A stretch of 64,000 nt of DNA, from positions 4,030,001 through 4,094,000 of the forward strand of contig NZ_CP054690.1 in assembly GCF_013348805.1 (NCBI RefSeq), read 5' to 3'. Below the pieces are notes generated by a model. That model was not told the DNA's origin and searched no databases. It saw nothing but the letters and a program-made list of their open reading frames with translations. Source of the stretch: Rhodococcus sp. W8901 (GTDB taxonomy: Bacteria; Actinomycetota; Actinomycetes; Mycobacteriales; Mycobacteriaceae). Made by a program: the position numbers and the translations under genes. Below, one piece after another: positions 26,191 through 34,387 of the stretch; position 1 is the stretch's first letter, and every line of letters starts with the position of its first letter.

Positions 26191-27698
26191 GCCGCACCTT
26201 CCTTCCGGGCCGGTGTTTCTCGTTCGTCGTGGGTCTCGTCGTCGTTGTGGGGATCCCCGACCTGGGGGTCACTGCTCCGCAGCCACTCGCAGATGCCCTC
26301 CACCGCGGCACTGCATCCGCCGCACCCCGTCGTCGCGCGGGTCGCGGTCGCCAGCGCGGCCGGCGACCGCGCCCCGGACCGCCACGCGACCGTGAGATTC
26401 GATTTGGTCACCGAGTTGCAGCGGCAGATCACCGCGCCGCCCGGCATCCCGGCGGGGCTCACCGATTCGGTGGCCGCGGCGCCGCGGCCGGTCAGCAGCA
26501 CCATGCGGTCGTGCGGCACCGGCAGTCCGGCGTCGAACAGTTGGGTGACGGTGCCGACCACGTCGGGGCTGCCGAGCAGGACCGCGCCGACGATCCGCTC
26601 GTCGCGCACCACGACCTTGGCGTAGCGTCCGCGCGCCGGGTCGGCGACGGTGAGCACCTCGTGGTTCTCGCTGTGCAGGTCGGCACCCACGTCCCCCATC
26701 GACGCGAGGTCGATGTCGTGGGCCTTGAGCCGGGTCACCGTCTCGCTGCCCCGGTACTCGGATTCCGGATCGGCGCCGGTGATCCGGTCGGCCACCACCG
26801 CGGCCTGCTCCCAGCCGGGCTGCACCAGCCCGTACACCTCGCCGCGATGCTGCGCGCACTCCCCGATCGCCCACAAGTGCGGGGCGCTGGTGCGCAGTCC
26901 GTCGTCGACGACGACGCCGTGGTCGACGACGACACCGGCATCGCGCGCCAACGCGGTGTCGGGCCGGATCCCCGCCGTGAGCACCACCAGATCGGCCGGC
27001 AGTTCGGTGCCGTCGTCGAGGACGAGCAGGCGTTCAGTGCCGTTGCCGCGCAGCGTCTTCGCGCGCCGGTTCAGCAGCAGCCGCATGCCCAGGCCGGTGA
27101 GCACACGGGTCAGGACCGTGCCGCCACCCGCATCCATCTGCCGTTCCATCGGCACCGCCTTGGGGTGCACGACGGTGACGTCGACGCCGCGCAGCAGCAG
27201 CCCCCGGGCCGCCTCGAGACCCAGCAGGCCGCCGCCGAGCACCACCGCCCGGCACCCCGGCGCCGCGGCGTCGGCGATCCGGTCGCAGTCCTCGACGGTT
27301 CGGAACGCGACCACCCCGGCGGCGGCGACGTCCAGCCCCTCGACCGGCGGCACGAACGATGTGCTGCCCGTCGCGAGGACCACCTCGTCGTAGCCGAGCA
27401 CCGTGCCGTCGCCGCCGCGCACCACCCGCGACCCGGTGTCGACCGCCTCCACCCGCACCCCGATGCGCACGTCGACGTGGTTGCGCGCCCACCAGTCGTC
27501 CGGCCGCAGCCGGGTGTCGCGCGCGGTGATGCTGCCCGCCAACACGTTCGACAGCAGGATCCGGTTGTACGCGGCGCGCGGCTCCGCGCCGAACACCACG
27601 ACCTCGAGACGCGCGGGGTCGCGTTCGTGGCGGCGCAACTCCTCGGCCAGGCGCGCACCCGCCATGCCGTTGCCGACGATCACCACGCGCCGGGTCAC
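26187..27698 (-). CDS. NasB-like FAD/2Fe-2S electron-transfer subunit of nitrate reductase
   Basis: A 503-residue NirB-like oxidoreductase lacking the siroheme domains. It has VVIVGNGMAGARLAEEL (FAD), RAVVLGGGLLGLEAARGL (NADH), GIRPDTALARDAG and a C-terminal BFD-like 2Fe-2S site VICRCNSVTKSN...TGCGGCSAAV. This is the design of NasB/NasD-type proteins that deliver NAD(P)H electrons to the molybdenum nitrate reductase encoded immediately upstream. The start GTG 27698 overlaps that gene as GTGA, and its own stop overlaps nirB as ATGA. The charged tail (DDETHDERETPARKE) beyond the cluster is unremarkable linker. Confidence 0.87.
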   Translation of the reverse strand: MTRRVVIVGNGMAGARLAEELRRHERDPARLEVVVFGAEPRAAYNRILLSNVLAGSITARDTRLRPDDWWARNHVDVRIGVRVEAVDTGSRVVRGGDGTVLGYDEVVLATGSTSFVPPVEGLDVAAAGVVAFRTVEDCDRIADAAAPGCRAVVLGGGLLGLEAARGLLLRGVDVTVVHPKAVPMERQMDAGGGTVLTRVLTGLGMRLLLNRRAKTLRGNGTERLLVLDDGTELPADLVVLTAGIRPDTALARDAGVVVDHGVVVDDGLRTSAPHLWAIGECAQHRGEVYGLVQPGWEQAAVVADRITGADPESEYRGSETVTRLKAHDIDLASMGDVGADLHSENHEVLTVADPARGRYAKVVVRDERIVGAVLLGSPDVVGTVTQLFDAGLPVPHDRMVLLTGRGAAATESVSPAGMPGGAVICRCNSVTKSNLTVAWRSGARSPAALATATRATTGCGGCSAAVEGICEWLRSSDPQVGDPHNDDETHDERETPARKEGAA

Positions 27699-29809
27699 GG
27701 CCGAACCCCCGCCCCTGCCTCGAGGCGGACCGCGCACACCTTGAACTCCGGCATCCGGCTCGTCGGGTCGAGGGCCGGATTCGTCAGCAGGTTTGCCCGC
27801 GCGTCGCCCGCGAAGTGGAACGGCAGGAAGACGGTGTCCAGCCGCATCGACTCGTCGCACCGGACCGACGCCGCCACCCGACCGCGCCGGGCCACCACCG
27901 TCGCAGCGTCGCCGTCGCGCAGTCCGACGCGGGCCGCGGTGTCGGGATGGACCTGGACGAACATCGGTCCCGCGGCCGCCGCGAGTTCGGCCACCCGCCG
28001 GGACTGCGCGCCCGACTGGTAGTGCGCCAGAACCCGTCCCGTGGTCGCGAGCAGCGGGAACTCGGTATCCGTCGGCTCGGCGGGACCGCGATGCTCGACG
28101 GCGGTGAACCGCGCCCGCCCGTCGTCGGTCGCGAACCGGTCCAGGAACAGCCGCGGCGTCCCCGGATGCGCGACGTCGGGGCACGGCCAGTGCAGCGCCT
28201 CGCCCGCATCCAGCCGCGCGTACGTGACACCCGCGTAGTCGGCGACACCGCCCGCCGACGCGCGGCGCAGTTCGTCGAACACCACCTCCGGCGAGGTCGG
28301 GAACCGGGACGCGGGTTGCCCGAGCCGAACGGCCAACTCCCGCCACACCTCGAGCTCACCGCGCGCCCCGTCCGGCGGGGTCGTTGCGCGACGACGGCGC
28401 AGCACCCGGCCCTCGAGGCTGGTCATGGTGCCCTCCTCCTCGGCCCACTGCAGGACCGGCAGCACCACGTCGGCCATCGCGGCGGTCTCCGACAGCAGGA
28501 AGTCGCACACCACCAGCAGGTCCAGCGAGCGCAGGCGGTCGACGACGTGGCCGGCCCGCGGCGCCGACACCGCGAGGTTGGCGCCGTGCACCATCAGGGC
28601 GCGGGGACCGTCGGGGCGGCCGAGGGCGTCGAGCAGCTCGTACGCGCTGCGCCCCGGTCCGGGTAGGTCCGCCGGGTCGATTCCCCACACCCGCGCAACA
28701 TGTTCGCGGGCAACGGGATCGGTGATCTTGCGGTACCCGGGCAGCTGGTCGGCCTTCTGCCCGTGTTCGCGGCCGCCCTGCCCGTTGCCCTGCCCCGTGA
28801 CGGCGCCGTAGCCGCTGCCGCGGCGTCCCGGCAGGCCCAGCGTGAGTGCGAGCGCGATCCACGCCGAGACGGTGTCGGTGCCGGTCGCGTGCTGCTCGGC
28901 GCCGCGGGCGGTGAGGACGTAGGCGCCGGTGTCGTTGCGGCGGGAGCGCGACAGGATCTCCACCGCCCGGCGCAGCGACGCGACGGGCACGCCGGTGACG
29001 CGTTCGGTGCGCTCGGGCCACCACTGTGCCGCCGCGAGCCATGTGTCGCCGAACCCGTCGGTTCGCGCCTCGACGTACTCCCGGTCGAGGTGGCCTTCCG
29101 TGACCGCGAGGTGCAGCATGCCCAGGGCCAGCGGCAGATCCGTGCCGGGCGCGAGTTGCAGGTGCAGTCCCCCGCCGGCCAGCGCGCGTTCCACCGTGGC
29201 GGTGCGGCGGGGGTCGGCGACGATCAGCCCGCCAGAGTCGGCGGCGGCCGTGAGGTGCCCGACCAGGGGCGGCATCGTCTCGGCGACGTTGCCGCCGGCG
29301 AGCAGGATCGCCTTCGCCGACGTCAGATCCGAGACCGGGAACGGCAGTCCGCGGTCGAGCCCGAACGCGCGGATCCCCGCCGCGGCCGCCGACGACATGC
29401 AGAACCGGCCGTTGTAGTCGATGTTCGACGTGCCGAGCGCGACGCGCGCGAACTTGCCGAGCATGTACGCCTTCTCGTTGGTGAGCCCGCCACCGCCGAA
29501 GATCCCGACCGCGTCCCGTCCGCCCGCGTCCTGTGCGGAACGGAAGCCGTCCACGACCCGGTCCAGCGCCTCCGGCCACGTCGCCCGTCGCAGCGTGCCC
29601 GCGTCGCGCACCAGCGGGGTCGTCAACCGGTCGGGGTGGCGCAGCAGTTCGGCGCTGGTCCACCCTTTCTGGCACAGTCCGCCCCGGTTGGTCGGGAACT
29701 GGCGTCCGGCGACCGTCACGCTCCCGGCCTCGCGCGTGAGCGTCATCGCGCACTGCAGACCGCAGTACGGGCAGTGCGTCGCCGTCGCGGCGGCGAGGGT
29801 GGCCGTCAT
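27695..29809 (-). CDS. Assimilatory nitrate reductase, molybdenum catalytic subunit
   Basis: A 704-residue molybdopterin oxidoreductase of the NarB/NasA/NasC class. The N-terminus carries the 4Fe-4S ligands C13, C16, C20 and C46 (THCPYCGLQC...GGLCQKGW). GTSNIDYNGRFCMSSAAA marks the Mo-site region, with Cys as expected for cytoplasmic assimilatory enzymes. The C-terminus has the MGD-binding TTGRVLAHYQSGAQSRR. No Tat signal is present, so it is cytoplasmic. It reduces nitrate to nitrite for NirBD. ATG 29809 overlaps the narK stop as ATGA. The cofactor could come from the MobA-MoeA fusion at 9.1 kb. Confidence 0.93.
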   Translation of the reverse strand: MTATLAAATATHCPYCGLQCAMTLTREAGSVTVAGRQFPTNRGGLCQKGWTSAELLRHPDRLTTPLVRDAGTLRRATWPEALDRVVDGFRSAQDAGGRDAVGIFGGGGLTNEKAYMLGKFARVALGTSNIDYNGRFCMSSAAAAGIRAFGLDRGLPFPVSDLTSAKAILLAGGNVAETMPPLVGHLTAAADSGGLIVADPRRTATVERALAGGGLHLQLAPGTDLPLALGMLHLAVTEGHLDREYVEARTDGFGDTWLAAAQWWPERTERVTGVPVASLRRAVEILSRSRRNDTGAYVLTARGAEQHATGTDTVSAWIALALTLGLPGRRGSGYGAVTGQGNGQGGREHGQKADQLPGYRKITDPVAREHVARVWGIDPADLPGPGRSAYELLDALGRPDGPRALMVHGANLAVSAPRAGHVVDRLRSLDLLVVCDFLLSETAAMADVVLPVLQWAEEEGTMTSLEGRVLRRRRATTPPDGARGELEVWRELAVRLGQPASRFPTSPEVVFDELRRASAGGVADYAGVTYARLDAGEALHWPCPDVAHPGTPRLFLDRFATDDGRARFTAVEHRGPAEPTDTEFPLLATTGRVLAHYQSGAQSRRVAELAAAAGPMFVQVHPDTAARVGLRDGDAATVVARRGRVAASVRCDESMRLDTVFLPFHFAGDARANLLTNPALDPTSRMPEFKVCAVRLEAGAGVRP

Positions 29810-31254
29810 GACGACACCGCAATCGGCTGTCCGGCAGTCGCTTCCGAAACCGACGGGCGGCGCAGGAACACGAACCACGTGACGATCGCGCACACCACGT
29901 AGAAGCCGAGGAACACCCAGAAGGCCATCGTCGCCGACTTCGCGGGACTGCTGTACGACGCCCGCAGCACCAGGTTGATGCCGACGCCGCCGAGACCACC
30001 GACGGCACCCGCGAACCCGATCAGGGCGCCGGACATGTTGCGCGACCATGCTGCCCGGGCCGGTTGGTCCAGCCCGGCGAGTTCGCGGGAGCGCGCCTCG
30101 AAGATCGACGGGATCATCTTGTACACCGAGCCGTTGCCGAGGCCCGAGAGCACGAACAGCACCACGAACCCGATCACCAGCGCCGTCATCGCGCCGGCGC
30201 CCGCGGCACCGGGCGTGCTGTCGTCGACGGTCCCGGCCGCGACGAGCACCGCCGTCGCGAACACCATGGTCACGAACGTGTACAGCGTGATCCTGCCCCC
30301 GCCGATGCGGTCGGCCAGCCTGCCGCCGATCGGGCGGGCGATCGACCCGAGCAGCGGCCCGAGGAACGCGATCTGCGCGGCGTGCAGCGCGGCCTGCGCG
30401 GGACTGGCGCCACCGGCGAGGAAGTTGATCTGCAGCACCTGACCGAACGCGAAGCTGAAACCGATGAACGATCCGAAGGTGCCGATGTAGAGGAAGCTGA
30501 CGATCCACGACTCGCGGATCCGCAGTGCCTGCGCCATCGAGCGCAGGTCCGCCTTCTGGTTGCCGAGGTTGTCCATGAACAGGGCGGCGCCGACCGCGGC
30601 CACCGCGATCAGCACGAGGTACACCGCGCACACGAGATACGGGGCGGTATTGCCGGCGGTCGCGATCACCAGCAGACCCACCAACTGGATCACCGGTACA
30701 CCGATGTTGCCGCCACCCGCGTTCAGTCCCAGCGCCCAGCCCTTGAGCCGCTGCGGGTAGAAGGCGTTGATGTTCGCCATCGACGACGCGAAGTTGCCGC
30801 CGCCGACGCCCGCGGTGGCGGCCACCAGCAGGAACGTCGTGTACGACGTGCCGGGATGCATCACGAACCACAGCGTCAGCACGGTCGGGATCAGCAGCAC
30901 CAGAGCGCTGAACACCGTCCAGTTACGGCCGCCGAACCGGGCGGTGGCGACGGTGTACGGAATCCGCAACACCGAGCCGACGAGGGTCGGGACCGCGACC
31001 AGGAAGAACTTGCCGGCCGCGTCGATGCCGAACACGTCGGTGGGCATGAACAGCACCATCACCGACCAGATCGACCAGACGGAGAAGCCGACGTGCTCGG
31101 CGACCACCGACCACACGAGATTGCGGCGGGCGATGTCCTTGCCGCCGGCCTCCCACGCGTCGACGTCCTCGGCGTCCCAGCGCGCGATGTAGTGCCCCTG
31201 CACCACCGGCGCGTGCGCATCCGGTGCTGTGGACCGATCGGAGAGTGTGGTCAC
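29806..31254 (-). CDS. narK: NarK-family nitrate/nitrite transporter
   Basis: A 482-residue MFS protein with about 12 membrane helices. The nitrate signature appears as GVGGGNFASSMANINAFYP (TM5 region) and SGLGNGSVYKMIPSIFE (TM11 region), with the conserved Arg in SVLRIPYT. The N-terminus before the first helix is about 60 residues long. The start is GTG 31254, with AGGAGG five bases upstream. That ribosome site lies in a 9-bp inverted repeat (31261-31293). It is the first gene of a seven-gene operon reaching to 21305, so its leader may set expression of the whole pathway. Confidence 0.94.
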   Translation of the reverse strand: MTTLSDRSTAPDAHAPVVQGHYIARWDAEDVDAWEAGGKDIARRNLVWSVVAEHVGFSVWSIWSVMVLFMPTDVFGIDAAGKFFLVAVPTLVGSVLRIPYTVATARFGGRNWTVFSALVLLIPTVLTLWFVMHPGTSYTTFLLVAATAGVGGGNFASSMANINAFYPQRLKGWALGLNAGGGNIGVPVIQLVGLLVIATAGNTAPYLVCAVYLVLIAVAAVGAALFMDNLGNQKADLRSMAQALRIRESWIVSFLYIGTFGSFIGFSFAFGQVLQINFLAGGASPAQAALHAAQIAFLGPLLGSIARPIGGRLADRIGGGRITLYTFVTMVFATAVLVAAGTVDDSTPGAAGAGAMTALVIGFVVLFVLSGLGNGSVYKMIPSIFEARSRELAGLDQPARAAWSRNMSGALIGFAGAVGGLGGVGINLVLRASYSSPAKSATMAFWVFLGFYVVCAIVTWFVFLRRPSVSEATAGQPIAVSS

Positions 31255-31260
31255 CTGGGC

Positions 31261-31293
31261 CTCCTACCTGTGTGGGAAACCCCAAGGTAGGAG
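31261..31293 (-). promoter_or_regulatory. narK leader hairpin enclosing the ribosome binding site
   Basis: CTCCTACCT (31261-31269) and AGGTAGGAG (31285-31293) form a perfect 9-bp stem. The 15-base loop has its own GGG/CCC pairing. In the mRNA the 3' arm contains the AGGAGG Shine-Dalgarno of narK, so folding would block initiation. The rest of 31294-31386, up to the next gene, should hold the operon promoter, but I could not assign hexamers. Confidence 0.7.
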
Positions 31294-31386
31294 GCCGATG
31301 TTGCCGCGGTGATGCCCCCGATGACCCGTCCGTCAACTCTCGCTCACCCGCGCAGATCCGGGCAGTGAGGTCTACGGACCTGCAGG

Positions 31387-32646
31387 TCAGGCGGTCTTGC
31401 CGCCCCAGCTGTCCTCGAGCATGCGCGGCTTGCACGCCGCCCACGCGGAGATCAGGACGACGACGACGGCGACGCCGAGCAGCGCGAACGGTGCACCCCA
31501 CCCGCCGGTGGACTCGTGCAGCACGCCGAACAGCAGCGGCCCGATGCACGCGACGGTGTAGCCGATGCCCTGCGTGAAGCCGGACAGCGCGGCCGACCCG
31601 GTGTGGGTGCGGGTGCGCAGGTTGATCAGCGTCAGCGACATCGGGAACGTGCTGGGCCCGAGCCCGATGATGATCACCCACAGGATCGGCACCGACATCG
31701 GCGCCAGGAACAGCCCGGTGAAGCCGATCGCGTAGCAGACCGCGCAGCCCACGACGATCGGGAACGGGTTCCGCATCCGCGCGCACACGGTGGGCGCGCC
31801 GAACGCCGCGATCAGACCCATCAGCGAGAACAGTGCGACCATGCTGCCGCCGAACGACTCGCTCGCTCCCGCCTCGGTGAGGATCTCGGGGATCCACGTG
31901 AACATCGAGTACGTGATGAGCGAGGTCATGCCGAACATGCCGGCCATGCCCCAGCCCACCGGCGAGCGCCACGGTCGGCCGGGCGCATGCTCCGCCGGCA
32001 GCGTCGCGGCGGTGGTCGCGGCGGCTGTGTCTGCAGAGGTCTTCTTGCGGCCGCGGGCGAGGATCATCAGCCACGGCGCGGCGGCCGCGAACCCGAGCAG
32101 CGACCACACACCGAGCGAGATGCGCCAGTCGAACGCGTCCGCGAGCGGCACCGCGACCGTCGCCGGCAGGATCGTGCCGATCTGCACGCCCGTGATGTAG
32201 ATCGAGCTCATGAGCGCCAGACGATCGCTGAAGTACCGCTTGACCAGCGGCGGGATCACGACGTTGCCGATGCCCATGCCGCCGAGCGCGAGCGCCGACA
32301 GCGCGAGCAGCGACCACGTGTCGCCGACCATCGCGCGGGTGAGCATGCCGACGCCGGCCATCATCATCGCCAGCAGCGCTGTCCATTCGAGCCCGAGTCG
32401 GCGCGCGATTGCCGGGGTGAGCAGACCGAACACGGCGAACATCGCCGTGGGCACCATGCCGAATACGCCGACGACGGTGGACGAGAAACCGAGGTCGTCA
32501 CTGATCTGCGACGCGAGCGGCGTGAACGACGTGACCGCCAGACGCAGCGTCAGCGCCGACATGGCGATGGCCGCGAAAACCAGTACCCGGCCCGCGAGCA
32601 GGGGCTGCGGTCCTCGTATGGGTGTGGACGTCGCGGACGCGGTCAT
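31387..32646 (-). CDS. MFS transporter, CynX/NimT type
   Basis: A 419-residue transporter with 12 predicted helices and a hydrophilic central loop (RGRKKTSADTAAATTAATLP). The N-terminal pattern LRLAVTSFTPLASQISDDLGFSSTVVGVFGMVPTAMFAVFGLLTP and GIGNVVIPPLVKRYF are typical of the cyanate/2-nitroimidazole (CynX/NimT) branch. Start ATG 32646 has GAGG six bases upstream. It is divergent from a FadR-type GntR regulator, 146 bp apart, which is the obvious candidate controller. The substrate is unknown; it need not be related to nitrate despite the neighbouring operon. Confidence 0.85.
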   Translation of the reverse strand: MTASATSTPIRGPQPLLAGRVLVFAAIAMSALTLRLAVTSFTPLASQISDDLGFSSTVVGVFGMVPTAMFAVFGLLTPAIARRLGLEWTALLAMMMAGVGMLTRAMVGDTWSLLALSALALGGMGIGNVVIPPLVKRYFSDRLALMSSIYITGVQIGTILPATVAVPLADAFDWRISLGVWSLLGFAAAAPWLMILARGRKKTSADTAAATTAATLPAEHAPGRPWRSPVGWGMAGMFGMTSLITYSMFTWIPEILTEAGASESFGGSMVALFSLMGLIAAFGAPTVCARMRNPFPIVVGCAVCYAIGFTGLFLAPMSVPILWVIIIGLGPSTFPMSLTLINLRTRTHTGSAALSGFTQGIGYTVACIGPLLFGVLHESTGGWGAPFALLGVAVVVVLISAWAACKPRMLEDSWGGKTA

Positions 32647-32702
32647 CTACTGCCTCGTTCCCGTGGGAGATGGTGAATGGGGAGTGCCCGGCCCGAACGG
32701 CC

Positions 32703-32752
32703 TTTGCACTCGACCCGAGAAATCATAGGATGACCGGACGAAAGTGTGCAAA
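32703..32752. promoter_or_regulatory. Inverted repeats between MFS gene and GntR regulator
   Basis: TTTGCAC (32703-32709) and its complement GTGCAAA (32746-32752) flank a smaller palindrome TCAT-AGG-ATGA (32723-32733). They lie in the 146-bp divergent region and are candidate operators for the adjacent GntR protein. The GntR start GTG 32793 has AGGAG four bases upstream. Confidence 0.45.
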
Positions 32753-32792
32753 GCATAATTCGTGAGACGACCGCCTACCCCGCAGGAGCGCC

Positions 32793-33467
32793 GTGCAACC
32801 CGTCCGCCGCAGCACCCTGATCGCCCAGGTGACCGAACAGCTCCGTGACGAGATCCGGTCCGGTAACTGGCCGGTCGGGACGCGCATCCCCACCGAGCCC
32901 GAGCTGTCCGAGCTGACCGGGACCGGTCGCAACACGGTGCGCGAGGCCGTTCAGGCCCTCGTCCATTCAGGACTGCTCGAACGGCGCCAGGGTTCGGGGA
33001 CCTTCGTGCTCGCCGACTCCGAGGTCAGCGGCACCCTCGGCAAGTACTTCGCCGGAGCCCACGAACGCGACGTGCTCGAGCTCCGCCAGTCGCTCGACGT
33101 GACCGCGGCCGGCCTGGCCGCGCAACGCCGCGACAACTCCGACATCGAGACCCTGCGCGGCCTGCTCGACGATCGGATCACGGCGTGGGAGTCGGCCGAC
33201 CTGCACACCGCGATCGCCGCCGACATCGCGCTGCACCGGGGCATCGTCGCGGCCAGCCACAACCGCGTCTACCTCGAGTTCTACGACTCACTGTTGCCCG
33301 CGATCGAGGCGACGGTCCTCAAGCATGTGTCCGCCACCGGGGCCGCCTTCCACGACGAGCACAGTTCGCTGGTCGAGGCCGTGATCGCCGGCGACGCCGA
33401 CCGCGCCGTCGGGGCCGCCCGCTGCTTCTTCGACGAACTGCTCGCCGGGTACGCGAACGAACGCTAG
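32793..33467 (+). CDS. FadR/FCD-type GntR transcriptional regulator
   Basis: A 224-residue regulator. Residues 8-70 form a GntR winged helix (LIAQVTEQLRDEIRSGNWPVGTRIPTE, then GRNTVREAVQALVHSGLLERRQGSGTFV). The remainder is the all-helical FCD ligand domain, with D...H metal-type residues in AADIALHRGIV, SHNR and FHDEHSSLVEAV. Such proteins usually bind small organic acids. It probably controls the divergent MFS gene. Its TAG stop shares the palindrome CTAG with the stop of the convergent gene, a 4-bp overlap. Confidence 0.9.
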   Translation: MQPVRRSTLIAQVTEQLRDEIRSGNWPVGTRIPTEPELSELTGTGRNTVREAVQALVHSGLLERRQGSGTFVLADSEVSGTLGKYFAGAHERDVLELRQSLDVTAAGLAAQRRDNSDIETLRGLLDDRITAWESADLHTAIAADIALHRGIVAASHNRVYLEFYDSLLPAIEATVLKHVSATGAAFHDEHSSLVEAVIAGDADRAVGAARCFFDELLAGYANER

Positions 33468-34318
33468 AGGATCAGGCGCACCAGTTCGGCGGTACGCATC
33501 AGGCCGGGCAGCGCATCGGGCGTGGACCGCGGGTGCAACGTGTGCACCGACAGCCGGAACAGCAACGCCCGCAGCAGCATCTGCGGCCACTCCGGCAGGT
33601 CTTCCCAGCGTCCGATCAGGCCCTCGTCGGCGCCGCCCCACGACAGCGCGTCGACGACGGCCACCCCGGCCGCCCACGGCGCGGGACGCCAGTACGGCGT
33701 GATGTCGGTGACGCCCGGCGCGGCGCTGCCCGCGAACAGGACGGTGCCGAACAGGTCTCCGTGCACCAGCTGATCCGGGGACCGCACCGGCTTGCGCAGC
33801 GAAGCGAGCTGCCCGATCAACTCCACGCTGCGCTGACCGTCGGGCGACAGGTCCTCGAGCGCACCCGCCGCCCTGGCCGACCGCAGCGGCACCGTCTCCC
33901 ACGCGGCCCGGTCGGCGGCGACGAAGACGTCGACATCGGCCCACGGCGCGACGGGCGGCTGCGCGAGGAATCGGGGGCGCTCCAACTGCGCCGTCGCCGC
34001 GTGCAGGCGCAGCGACAGCGAGACCACCTCGTCGTGGCGCGGCTCGGGGGTCCCGACGATGAAGGTGTCCGCCCGCCAACCGGATACGACGTAACGGCCG
34101 TCCGTGGCGCGCACCGGCCGGGCGAGCCGGACCGCGTCCACGGCCAGGGTTTCGCGTACCTTCGCGGACCATGCCGCGCGGGCGTGATCGGCGACCGGGG
34201 TGAGCACGACGTCGCCCAACCGCCAGCCGCCCTCCCAATCCGCGCCCAGGGCCATCGGTTCGACCTCGCGGAGACCGAAGGTCGAACAGACGTGCTGGGG
34301 AGGTTGCGCAGAGCTCAC
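33464..34318 (-). CDS. Actinobacterial TIGR02569-family protein, kinase-like
   Basis: A 284-residue protein of the actinobacteria-only family TIGR02569 (Rv3205c position). GTG 34318 is taken as start (reads VSSAQPPQHV). Residues around 190 read QLVHGDLFGTVLF, like the HGD catalytic loop of aminoglycoside/choline phosphotransferases. PGVTDITPYWRP would sit where the metal-binding aspartate is expected. This suggests a protein-kinase-like small-molecule kinase fold, possibly inactive. No substrate is known. It is next to moeZ in the conserved order. Confidence 0.75.
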   Translation of the reverse strand: MSSAQPPQHVCSTFGLREVEPMALGADWEGGWRLGDVVLTPVADHARAAWSAKVRETLAVDAVRLARPVRATDGRYVVSGWRADTFIVGTPEPRHDEVVSLSLRLHAATAQLERPRFLAQPPVAPWADVDVFVAADRAAWETVPLRSARAAGALEDLSPDGQRSVELIGQLASLRKPVRSPDQLVHGDLFGTVLFAGSAAPGVTDITPYWRPAPWAAGVAVVDALSWGGADEGLIGRWEDLPEWPQMLLRALLFRLSVHTLHPRSTPDALPGLMRTAELVRLIL

Positions 34319-34387
34319 GGCCCTGAGGCTACCGCCGGATACCGGTCGGATCGGTGAGGCGCTCCGGGACGGACTCGACAACCCGAC

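Noticed and set aside
31387-32646. MFS gene as part of the nitrate operon
   Set aside because: It belongs to the CynX/NimT branch, is separated by the narK leader region, and pairs with its own divergent GntR gene.
34316-34387. Possible upstream start of the TIGR02569 gene at 34381
   Set aside because: The extension would nearly touch the moeZ stop, is Ser/Pro/Arg-rich and not family-like; GTG 34318 gives a normal length.
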